Source: Ruminococcus flavefaciens (GTDB lineage Bacteria; Bacillota; Clostridia; Oscillospirales; Ruminococcaceae). Taken from it: a DNA stretch of 64,000 nucleotides. The stretch covers positions 40,398 to 104,397 of the forward strand of contig DFJW01000025.1 of the NCBI GenBank assembly GCA_002373775.1, read 5' to 3'. The notes beneath the pieces were generated by a model. That model saw only the letters and a list, made by a program, of their open reading frames with translations, ran no database searches and was not told the origin of the DNA. The stretch's first letter is position 1. Each line of letters opens with the position of its first letter. Below are positions 57,759 through 64,000 of this stretch, piece by piece. A program made the translations under genes and the position numbers.

Positions 57759-58739
57759 TTATTGTTCATAATAGAAAGTATAGTCAGCGCCAGCATTTTC
57801 CACGTCGTCAACCCATTCAAGAGAACCGTCATAGTGGATCGTTATAGTGCCGGTGCCGTCAGTATATTCAGTGATATCTGAGACAAGCTCGCCTTCTGAA
57901 CTGTAAGTTGTGGTCGACTTTTTGCAGTCACTGTAAGTGATGATGAGGTCGGTACCTGACATGGTATACGAACCGCCCATTTCCCATGTGCTTGAGACCA
58001 GTGCGCTGCCTGCCCATTTTACGTTTATACTTGCACCTTCCGGACCGGGAAGGATCTGCATTGTTGCTCTTCCGTTGCTGTAATTGCCGATGAAGTTCAA
58101 TATAGTATTGTCCAAAGGTGCATCATTGCTGCCTTCAGGAGCTTCGTCAGTGATGATATCGCCTCTTCCGGTGACCTTGGTCGCGTCGAAATTGTCGGGG
58201 TCCATGTTGTCCTGATAGTAGAATACATATTTATTTCCGTCCATGGTACCGCAGATATCGCCGTTTTCGTCGTATGACATCGTCATTTCAGAATTATCAT
58301 CGCGTGAGCCGAAATGGAATGTGATCCCGCTCTTTGTCTGCTCGCATGTAAAGCCGATACCAATACCTGTATCAGAATTTGCAGTCTTACCGTTGTTTGC
58401 ATCAGTGAACACATACCAGCTGCGGTCGGGAACATCATTTTTTACCACGATGTATACGCCTCTGTTCAGCCATGTGAAATCAGCATCATTGTTCTCTGCC
58501 TTGGTCTCCGCGGCTTTTTCTGTGCTTGTTTCCGCAGTCTCAGTCTGCGCCTGAGTTTCTGCCTCAGATGTATCTTCCACGGCTTCTGTTGAATCAGTAT
58601 CGGTTACATCAGTCTCAGCAGACGCTGATGAACTGCTGCTTTCTGCTCCTGTTGAAGTGCCTGAACTGCTGTCAGTCTGTCCGCATGCCGTCAGCATAGC
58701 GAGCATGAGTGTTATAGCAATAAGATTTTTCTTTTTCAT
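57759..58739 (-). CDS. hypothetical lipoprotein
   Basis: 326 residues. Lipobox LTAC at about 16-19 (MLAMLTACGQTD), a Ser/Thr/Glu/Ala linker to about 90, then a beta-rich domain: FTWLNRGVYIVVKNDVPDRSWYVFTDANNGKT, SGITFHFGSRDDNSEMTMSYDENGDICGTMDGNKYVFYY, and an ending with TGTITIHYDGSLEWVDDVENAG. The G-x-x-x-W/Y then DENG/YDG pattern recalls the array at 45-48 kb, but full-length similarity is not obvious. SD AGGAGGAAC precedes the ATG. A leader with an upstream terminator precedes it. Confidence 0.78.
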   Translation of the reverse strand: MKKKNLIAITLMLAMLTACGQTDSSSGTSTGAESSSSSASAETDVTDTDSTEAVEDTSEAETQAQTETAETSTEKAAETKAENNDADFTWLNRGVYIVVKNDVPDRSWYVFTDANNGKTANSDTGIGIGFTCEQTKSGITFHFGSRDDNSEMTMSYDENGDICGTMDGNKYVFYYQDNMDPDNFDATKVTGRGDIITDEAPEGSNDAPLDNTILNFIGNYSNGRATMQILPGPEGASINVKWAGSALVSSTWEMGGSYTMSGTDLIITYSDCKKSTTTYSSEGELVSDITEYTDGTGTITIHYDGSLEWVDDVENAGADYTFYYEQ

Positions 58740-58790
58740 TTTTTGTTCCTCCTGTTTCTGTTAAAATTCAAATGTCACTTTTTAGTGCCG

Positions 58791-58817
58791 AAAAAACAGA
58801 TCCCTCTGAAGGGGATC
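58791..58817 (-). terminator. terminator-like hairpin in the leader of the 58739 lipoprotein gene
   Basis: Arms GATCCC (58799-58804) and GGGGATC (58811-58817), followed on the minus strand by TGTTTTTT. It lies between a good promoter (58854-58882) and the lipoprotein start, so it may act as an attenuator. Confidence 0.65.
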
Positions 58818-58853
58818 CGCTATATCAGGTGGATTAACCTCCCTGTGATACTT

Positions 58854-58882
58854 ATTATATCACACGATTCCAGAAAGAGCAA
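58854..58882 (-). promoter_or_regulatory. promoter upstream of the lipoprotein leader
   Basis: On the minus strand, TTGCTC (58877-58882), 17 bp, TATAAT (58854-58859). The first transcribed 30 to 60 nt contain AGGT-N6-ACCT and the terminator hairpin. Confidence 0.65.
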
Positions 58883-58941
58883 TAGTTGTGTCGAATTGTT
58901 ATACGCGTGTAACAATTTCGCAACCAAAGCAGCCTGAACAG

Positions 58942-58977
58942 AAAAGTTAGCGCCATAGACCAAGAAGGTCTATGGCG
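58942..58977 (-). terminator. terminator of the lectin-domain lipoprotein gene
   Basis: Perfect 11-bp stem CGCCATAGACC (58951-58961) with GGTCTATGGCG (58967-58977). A CTAACTTTTC tail follows on the minus strand. Confidence 0.78.
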
Positions 58978-58991
58978 TTGATTGTGTGTTA

Positions 58992-60020
58992 TTACCACTG
59001 TTCATAACCGTAATCGTTTGGAGAATCATCCCAAGCCCACGGATATTCGGTAGGCGGTTCGATATAAGGTGCCTCGGTTGGGGGATCTGTAGGCGGAATA
59101 TACTTTGTAGGCGGCTCATAATACTCGGTAGGCGGCTCATAATACTCTGTAGCAGCTTCAGTAGGCTGCGGTACCGTCTTTGTCGTCGTCTGCGGCTGTT
59201 CACGATACTGCGTAGAAGCCTCCGTAGGCTGCTGAGTTTTCTTTGGTGATGTTGTCTGCGGTGTATCATGATGCTGTGTCGTAACCTCAGTAGCCGGCTG
59301 CACTGGCTCTGTTGTCCGCTGACTCTGATCTGCTTTTTTAGGCAGAGTCGACGGCTGTTCTACAGATCCGCTGCTGTATTCGCATATAAATCCATATGTG
59401 GAAAGCGGTACTTCATCGTCGCCTGCGTTAGCAGTGTCGTTCCATTTTCCGTCATGTGCTGTCCACTGGGTATATTTTTGATCACCGTTTTTGATGCGCA
59501 GATAGAACTCGTTCCCGTTAATACCGTCCGGAACATTTTCTTCCCAGTTTTCATATGACCAGGCTGAACCGTCATTCCATACCCATGAACCGTTTGCCAG
59601 ACATAGTCCGCCGATCCAGAAATTCTCCTTCTCTGAATCGCTTATCAGACTCATGATGAATGACTGTTCATCGGCGGAATTGATCGAAGCAAGATGACCG
59701 TTCATTTTCTTACAGATCTCCTCTGCTTCAAGCCATGTCATGCTGTCCTCAAAGACTTCGTACGTATGTCCTTCGTATTTAGCACTTTTTGCTCCCTTTG
59801 GAAGGTGATTATTCTCTTTTGCAGGCTCGTTAAGATCATCGTCCGTTTCGCCGCTATCAGTGAAAACAGAACCCATCATATCTTCAGCTGTGTTTGGCTC
59901 ACTGCTTACTTCCTTGACTGCACTGCTGTTATCACTGCTGTCTGAACTGTCACTGCGGCATCCAACAAGATTGATTGCCGCAGACATGCATAAAACTGAG
60001 ATAGCAAGTCTTTTTTTCAA
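58992..60020 (-). CDS. lipoprotein with C-type lectin-like domain and Pro/Thr tail
   Basis: 342 residues from a TTG at 60020 with GGGAG 8 nt upstream; a longer frame to 60080 would put the signal peptide internally. Lipobox LVGC at about 18-21. A linker to about 80 is followed by a C-type lectin domain (about 83-215): YEVFEDSMTWLEAEEICKKMNGHLASINSADEQSFI, FWIGGL, SWVWNDGSAWSYENW, KWNDTANAGDDEVPLSTYGFICEY. The classical Ca-site EPN/QPD triplet is not evident. The 120-residue tail is Pro/Thr/Gln-rich with TEYYEPPTEYYEPPTKY repeats. A carbohydrate- or protein-binding surface adhesin is likely. Confidence 0.85.
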   Translation of the reverse strand: MKKRLAISVLCMSAAINLVGCRSDSSDSSDNSSAVKEVSSEPNTAEDMMGSVFTDSGETDDDLNEPAKENNHLPKGAKSAKYEGHTYEVFEDSMTWLEAEEICKKMNGHLASINSADEQSFIMSLISDSEKENFWIGGLCLANGSWVWNDGSAWSYENWEENVPDGINGNEFYLRIKNGDQKYTQWTAHDGKWNDTANAGDDEVPLSTYGFICEYSSGSVEQPSTLPKKADQSQRTTEPVQPATEVTTQHHDTPQTTSPKKTQQPTEASTQYREQPQTTTKTVPQPTEAATEYYEPPTEYYEPPTKYIPPTDPPTEAPYIEPPTEYPWAWDDSPNDYGYEQW

Positions 60021-60136
60021 TCTTAACACTCCCTTCAAATTTCTTATATTACTGAGAAATTGTTTTTTAGTGGTACCCACTTGCGGTGCCCGGAATCTGC
60101 GTCACTTTCGCTTGCACATTCCGACAGCTGCGGGAA
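60021..60136 (-). other. structured intergenic region between guaA and the lectin gene
   Basis: 117 bp with strong folding potential when read on the minus strand: CGGAAT...ATTCCG enclosing a GAAA loop and GACGCA, then GGCACC-GCAAGTG-GGTACC. No ORF with an SD was found. No known riboswitch is recognised with confidence. Confidence 0.4.
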
Positions 60137-61690
60137 TTATTCCCACTCCACAGTTCCCGGTGGCTTGGAAGTGATATCATAGACTACGCGGTTAACATGC
60201 TCTACCTCATTAGTGAGGCGGTTTGAGACGCGGGCGAGAACATCGTAGGGGATGCGAGCCCAGTCAGCGGTCATGAAATCATCTGTAGTTATAGCGCGGA
60301 TAGCGATGAGGTGGTCATAAGTACGGTGGTCACCCATAACGCCGACGGTACGGACGTCGGGAAGTACAGCGAAGAACTGCTTGAGCTGGTCTTCGATACC
60401 GCTCTTTCGGATCTCATCGCGGAATACAGCATCTGCTTCCTGAAGGACCTTTATCTTTTCTTCGGTTATTTCGCCAAGTATGCGGACTCCGAGACCGGGG
60501 CCCGGGAAAGGCTGTCTCCAGACGAGATCGTGGGGGATGCCGAGTTTCTCGCCGACTGCTCTTACCTCGTCCTTGAAGAGGTCCTTGAGAGGTTCGATAG
60601 TACCTGCGAACTGTATATCTGCCGGCATCTCGACCATATTGTGGTGAGTTTTGATAACGGCAGTGCTGCCCTTACCGGCTTCATTGCCCTTTCCTGATTC
60701 AATGCGGTCCGGATAGATAGTACCCTGAGCGAAGAAGCCGTCGGTGCCCTGCTCGCGGATCTTGTCCCAGAAAACTGAATAGAACTCAGTACCTATTATC
60801 TTGCGCTTCTGTTCAGGATCGGTAACTCCCTTCAAAGCTGAGAGAAACTTTTCCTTGCAGTTCACGCGGATGAAATTCATATCGAAAAGCTTGGTGAATG
60901 TCTCTTCGACGAAATCGCCCTCATCCTTGCGCATGAGGCCCTGATCTACGAAAACGCAGGTGAGCTGTTTGCCGACTGCACGGCTGAGAAGGCCGGCAGC
61001 TACAGACGAATCAACGCCGCCTGAGAGACCGAGGATGACTTTTTTGTCACCGATCTGTCTGCGGAGATCGGTAACAGTATTCTCAATGAAATCATCCATT
61101 TTCCAGTCGCCGGTGAAGCCGCATACCTTGTATACGAAATTGTGGAGTATCTGTTTTCCAAATTCACTGTGAGTTACTTCGGGGTGGAACTGTACTGCGT
61201 AGAGCTTTTTGTCAGGACATTCAAATGCAGCGCAGGGGCAGTCAGCGGAGCGTGCTGTAACATTGAAGCCTTCCGGGAGCTGACTTACGAAATCGGTATG
61301 GCTCATCCATACGATGCTTTTTTCCGGGATATCTGAGAAGAGAAGGCTGTTTGAGCTGCTTGTTATCTCGATCTTGCCATACTCGCTCTTTTCGCAGCTT
61401 TCAACAGTGCCGCCGAGCGTGTATGCCATGAGCTGACATCCGTAGCATATGCCGAGTATCGGGATGCCCAGGTCAAATATTTCCTTATAGATATGCGGAG
61501 AACTTTCATCATAGACGCTGTTCGGACCGCCGGTGAAGATAATGCCGGCAGGGGAGAGAGCTTTTATCTCCTCGATTGGTGTTTTATAGTTCTTGATCTC
61601 ACAGTAAACGCCGCACTCACGGACTCTTCTTGCGATGAGCTGATTGTACTGACCTCCGAAATCGAGAACGATACAGAGCTGATTTGCCAT
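60137..61690 (-). CDS. guaA: GMP synthase (glutamine-hydrolysing)
   Basis: 517 residues. It converts XMP to GMP with glutamine and ATP. The class I glutamine amidotransferase half has nucleophile Cys in [15 protein letters not shown] and His/Glu in [10 protein letters not shown]. The ATP-pyrophosphatase loop is [16 protein letters not shown] (about 225-240). The C-terminal dimerisation domain ends [20 protein letters not shown] precedes the ATG. It is the last step in guanine nucleotide synthesis and stands alone. Confidence 0.98.
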   Translation of the reverse strand: MANQLCIVLDFGGQYNQLIARRVRECGVYCEIKNYKTPIEEIKALSPAGIIFTGGPNSVYDESSPHIYKEIFDLGIPILGICYGCQLMAYTLGGTVESCEKSEYGKIEITSSSNSLLFSDIPEKSIVWMSHTDFVSQLPEGFNVTARSADCPCAAFECPDKKLYAVQFHPEVTHSEFGKQILHNFVYKVCGFTGDWKMDDFIENTVTDLRRQIGDKKVILGLSGGVDSSVAAGLLSRAVGKQLTCVFVDQGLMRKDEGDFVEETFTKLFDMNFIRVNCKEKFLSALKGVTDPEQKRKIIGTEFYSVFWDKIREQGTDGFFAQGTIYPDRIESGKGNEAGKGSTAVIKTHHNMVEMPADIQFAGTIEPLKDLFKDEVRAVGEKLGIPHDLVWRQPFPGPGLGVRILGEITEEKIKVLQEADAVFRDEIRKSGIEDQLKQFFAVLPDVRTVGVMGDHRTYDHLIAIRAITTDDFMTADWARIPYDVLARVSNRLTNEVEHVNRVVYDITSKPPGTVEWE

Positions 61691-61758
61691 ACGACCTCCT
61701 TATTCTCCGCTTTGTCGGCAGCGGCAGCCGTGATTGTCTTATGAAATATTATTCTTTT

Positions 61759-61787
61759 ATTATGCCACTTTTTATTGCAGATTTCAA
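61759..61787 (-). promoter_or_regulatory. guaA promoter
   Basis: On the minus strand, TTGAAA (61782-61787), 17 bp, CATAAT (61759-61764), about 70 bp before the start codon. No purine riboswitch was seen in the leader. Confidence 0.55.
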
Positions 61788-61845
61788 GTCCCTGCGCCAT
61801 AATTTTTATTTTTATACAAATATATGCCGTTTCGGTGCAGAGAAA

Positions 61846-61883
61846 ACGAAAAAGGCATCCCTGATATGATCTCAGGGATGCCT
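61846..61883 (-). terminator. terminator of the DUF2975/XRE operon
   Basis: Perfect 12-bp stem AGGCATCCCTGA (61853-61864) with TCAGGGATGCCT (61872-61883), followed on the minus strand by a T-run. Confidence 0.85.
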
Positions 61884-61890
61884 GCGAAGC

Positions 61891-62112
61891 CTATTCCGCA
61901 TCTTTTCCGTCGTCAATGAATTCGAGGATGTCACCGGGCTGACAGGAGAGCGTATGACAGATAGCGTTCAGAGTTGAAAAGCGTATAGCACTGACCTTGC
62001 CGGTCTTCAGCTTTGAGAGATTGACGTTGCTGACGCCTACACGCTCGCTGAGTTCGTTGAGGCTCATTTTTCTGTCGGCCATTACGCGGTCGAGTCTTAA
62101 AATAATCGACAT
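61891..62112 (-). CDS. XRE-family helix-turn-helix regulator (YozG-like)
   Basis: 73 residues, one HTH domain: VMADRKMSLNELSERVGVSNVNLSKLKTGKVSAIRFSTLNAICHTLSCQPGDILEF. Small regulators of this type commonly accompany DUF2975 membrane proteins, as here. Two AACGATAA/TTATCGTT palindromes upstream of the operon are good candidate operators. SD GAGGTGATATC precedes the ATG. Third and last gene of the operon. Confidence 0.92.
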   Translation of the reverse strand: MSIILRLDRVMADRKMSLNELSERVGVSNVNLSKLKTGKVSAIRFSTLNAICHTLSCQPGDILEFIDDGKDAE

Positions 62113-62121
62113 GATATCACC

Positions 62122-62616
62122 TCACACAGTTTCGTCGGATTCCTGCTGAAGCATAGTGCCATAGTTGAAATATTCGGTGACTAACGAGAAGACGATGCCT
62201 GCAATGACCATGGACGTGTTAATGAAGCCGGTATTCCAGTCGTTGCCGTTATTCACATGATAACCTCCGGCTGCGATGCAGAGGACAGTGTTCGGGAGGA
62301 TGGAATTGATATAGAAGAGGAGAGAGATCAGCCTCATTGACTTTACGTTTTCAGAAGTGAAAGGAGTGCCGCAGGATGATATTCTCCTGAATATGACATA
62401 TGCAACGGCGAGTATGGCGGAGAACATCAGGATCTCAGCGGAGCATGCGAGTGAGGCGGCGATTTTTTCGCGGTCAGCGTGGTGGTATAGTGGATCGAAT
62501 ATGTTGATAGCTGCGATACCTGCGAGCAGTACACATATTACAAGTGAACCGACAGACATTGCTGTGCTGTTTTCTTTTATTCTGGCGATCATATTGTTTT
62601 TTGAACCTTTTTTCAT
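62122..62616 (-). CDS. DUF2975 family membrane protein
   Basis: 164 residues with four predicted membrane helices (about 18-38, 55-72, 95-115, 132-152). The C-terminal GIVFSLVTEYFNYGTMLQQESDETV is the characteristic DUF2975 ending with a cytoplasmic acidic tail. The function is unknown; the family pairs with YozG-type XRE regulators. SD AGGTGATAAT precedes the ATG. It shares the ending FNYGAQLQKEADETL style with the preceding gene. Confidence 0.85.
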   Translation of the reverse strand: MKKGSKNNMIARIKENSTAMSVGSLVICVLLAGIAAINIFDPLYHHADREKIAASLACSAEILMFSAILAVAYVIFRRISSCGTPFTSENVKSMRLISLLFYINSILPNTVLCIAAGGYHVNNGNDWNTGFINTSMVIAGIVFSLVTEYFNYGTMLQQESDETV

Positions 62617-62628
62617 ATTATCACCTGC

Positions 62629-63279
62629 TTATAATGTTTCGTCTGCTTCTTTCTGGAGCTGAGCGCCGTAATTGAAGATATTGACAAAGAGGAATACTAC
62701 GAGTACGCTGAGGACTACAGTGAATGCTGAGATGCCGTTTACGATTATGCTGACAACCACCCACGGTATCAGTGATTTGCTGAAGCCCTTCATGCGGGAG
62801 AGTACGACCGGCTCGAAAGGAGAATCACATACTTCAAGAGCCTGTGCCAGTTTTTTGCCGTATATGAGAGCGATGAGGAAGCATATGAGGAATACGATAG
62901 CAGTTGCGATAGCAACGAGCAGCATAGCCTTTATGGCATTTCCGTCTGGATCCTTGATCGCACCGTCAATGGTGTATTTTGTGATATTGTTTTCAGTGGA
63001 TGAATTTACGATCCATTTAAGACCTATGCCCTTGATAGAAGAATCAAAGGAACTCTCTTCGACATTTATCATATTCTTGGGAATGGAATCGTGATCGACT
63101 GTTATCACTGCGTTGGCAGTACCTTCGATCTTCACTCCGTCGAAGTTGATAGAAGCTACTGCGATCTCGCTGACAGCGGCAGCTGCGAGTCCGATGATGA
63201 CTATCACGATACATATGCTGACGATTATGCGGCTTACCTTGCCGAGTTTGTTGATCTTAACTACGTTTTCATTTTTCAT
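62629..63279 (-). CDS. DUF2975 family membrane protein, larger paralogue
   Basis: 216 residues. An N-terminal helix (about 14-38) and a loop of about 70 residues outside (INFDGVKIEGTANAVITVDHDSI...) precede three further helices. The ending FVNIFNYGAQLQKEADETL matches its neighbour. First gene of the DUF2975-DUF2975-XRE operon. SD GGAGGTAACACC precedes the ATG. A membrane sensor that signals to the HTH protein is an inference from gene order only. Confidence 0.82.
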   Translation of the reverse strand: MKNENVVKINKLGKVSRIIVSICIVIVIIGLAAAAVSEIAVASINFDGVKIEGTANAVITVDHDSIPKNMINVEESSFDSSIKGIGLKWIVNSSTENNITKYTIDGAIKDPDGNAIKAMLLVAIATAIVFLICFLIALIYGKKLAQALEVCDSPFEPVVLSRMKGFSKSLIPWVVVSIIVNGISAFTVVLSVLVVFLFVNIFNYGAQLQKEADETL

Positions 63280-63335
63280 GGTGTTACCTCCGTTTTAGTG
63301 ATGTGGTTTTGTTGTGTGGTGTTCCCTATGAGTCT

Positions 63336-63364
63336 ATAATACCACAGGCATTAGCGTTTGTCAA
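63336..63364 (-). promoter_or_regulatory. promoter of the DUF2975/XRE operon
   Basis: On the minus strand, TTGACA (63359-63364), 17 bp, TATTAT (63336-63341), about 55 bp before the start codon. Confidence 0.8.
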
Positions 63365-63370
63365 CTAAAA

Positions 63371-63466
63371 TTTATCGTTTAACGATAAAATTTTATGTTT
63401 CTTACAATAAATGACACGCCTCGGGATCGTCGATTGTGCAGTATAAACGATAATTTTTTATCGTTT
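63371..63466. promoter_or_regulatory. paired palindromic operators
   Basis: Two palindromes made of the same 8-bp half-site: TTTATCGTT-T-AACGATAAA (63371-63389), 6 bp upstream of the -35 box, and AAACGATAA-TTTT-TTATCGTTT (63445-63466), with an extra TTTATCATT adjoining. They are probable binding sites for the XRE protein of the operon, with opposite half-site order. Confidence 0.65.
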
Positions 63467-63598
63467 ATCATTAAATCTGACTGCCGGTCAGGAAAAATCA
63501 GCCGTGAGGTGTTACCTGACATTAACTCCGGCTTATGGAATGATATGCGGAAACACCCATGATTTACGGCGGAACTCAAAAATTTTTTCAGGTACATA

Positions 63599-63627
63599 TT
63601 GACTTATCAGAACTAAAATAGTATAAT
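63599..63627 (+). promoter_or_regulatory. serC promoter
   Basis: TTGACT (63599-63604), 17 bp, TATAAT (63622-63627), about 57 bp before the start codon. Confidence 0.75.
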
Positions 63628-63683
63628 TATTATTGTATGGCAAATGCTACCTATTTTTTATATAATTTTTGGAGGTTTTAAAA

Positions 63684-64000
63684 ATGAGCAGAGTTTATAA
63701 CTTCAGTGCAGGTCCTGCTGTTCTTCCTGAGGAAGTACTCAAGGAGTGCGCAGAGGAAATGATGGATTACAAGGGATGCGGCATGTCCGTTATGGAAATG
63801 TCACACCGTTCTAAGGTTTATGATGAGATCATCAAGGATGCAGAAAAGGATCTCCGTGACCTCATGAATATCCCGGACAACTACAAGGTCATCTTCGTAC
63901 AGGGCGGTGCTTCACTTGTATTCGCAGGTGTACCCATGAACCTTATGAAGAAGGGCAAGGCTGCTTACATCATCACCGGTCAGTGGGCTAAGAAGGCTGC
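63684..64000 (+). CDS. serC: phosphoserine aminotransferase, N-terminal part
   Basis: The first 105 residues are present; the gene continues beyond the window. [35 protein letters not shown] and [17 protein letters not shown] are diagnostic of SerC. The Gly-Gly-Ala-Ser stretch belongs to the PLP phosphate site. It transaminates 3-phosphohydroxypyruvate in serine synthesis (and the matching step in pyridoxal phosphate synthesis). SD GGAGG is 10 nt before the ATG, with a consensus promoter upstream. Confidence 0.96.
   Translation, partial: MSRVYNFSAGPAVLPEEVLKECAEEMMDYKGCGMSVMEMSHRSKVYDEIIKDAEKDLRDLMNIPDNYKVIFVQGGASLVFAGVPMNLMKKGKAAYIITGQWAKKA

Overview
The window reads as a stretch of chromosome from an anaerobic, fibre-degrading Firmicute of the Oscillospiraceae, most like a cellulosome-forming Ruminococcus. 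This is an inference from content. Three secreted proteins carry dockerin repeats (6849-9380, 40805-41575, 50121-51266), one of them a multidomain pectate lyase. There is a SCIFF peptide with its radical-SAM maturase, a dipicolinate synthase pair (spore chemistry), many Thr/Glu/Ser-rich lipoproteins, AGGAGG-type ribosome binding sites and TTGACA-17-TATAAT promoters. No rRNA, tRNA, CRISPR array, insertion sequence or prophage was seen.

Layout. 1-5.2 kb: tail of a PFL-family protein, two cysteine-synthase-fold enzymes, a small-molecule kinase, a protein with degenerate P-loops and an Rrf2 (CymR/IscR-like) regulator, suggesting sulfur control. 5.2-9.4 kb: GH25 muramidase and dockerin-bearing pectate lyase. 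9.5-11.3 kb: SCIFF maturase and its 45-residue precursor. 11.4-15.8 kb: ABC-F ATPase, then a LytTR response regulator / AgrC-like kinase operon followed by its own promoter, two LytTR-type direct repeats and a 15-residue Trp-rich peptide gene. 15.9-22.2 kb: membrane protein, methyltransferase, proBA, hydroxyacid dehydrogenase. 22.4-24.4 kb: dpaAB behind a sigma-K-like promoter, and an acetyltransferase. 24.5-27.3 kb: two glycosyltransferases with a coiled-coil partner. 27.4-29.6 kb: RNase HI and an Fe-S assembly pair (NifS/IscS plus IscU). 29.7-41.6 kb: envelope and secretion genes: orphan solute-binding lipoprotein, VanY-type carboxypeptidase, sigma/membrane partner, choline-binding-like repeat protein with a transglutaminase fold, MBOAT/AlgX-like O-acylation pair and a dockerin protein. 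41.6-45.1 kb: DUF4317, flippase-like membrane protein, BirA. 45.3-48.6 kb: tandem array of four lipoproteins. 48.7-52.6 kb: CNNM transporter, dockerin protein, D-lactate dehydrogenase, rubredoxin. 52.6-64 kb: C39-like protein, CoaBC, CoaX, aldo/keto reductase, DUF2130, two lipoproteins (one with a C-type lectin domain), GMP synthetase, a DUF2975/XRE module with palindromic operators, and the start of serC.

The most notable candidate is 13.43-15.76 kb. A LytTR two-component system appears to drive a dedicated promoter for an unmodified, cysteine-free Trp-rich micropeptide. It has the layout of a quorum-sensing circuit, but no AgrB or AgrD is visible. A second notable point is two genes (RNase HI and the flippase-like protein) whose best SD-spaced, family-consistent start codon is AUA.
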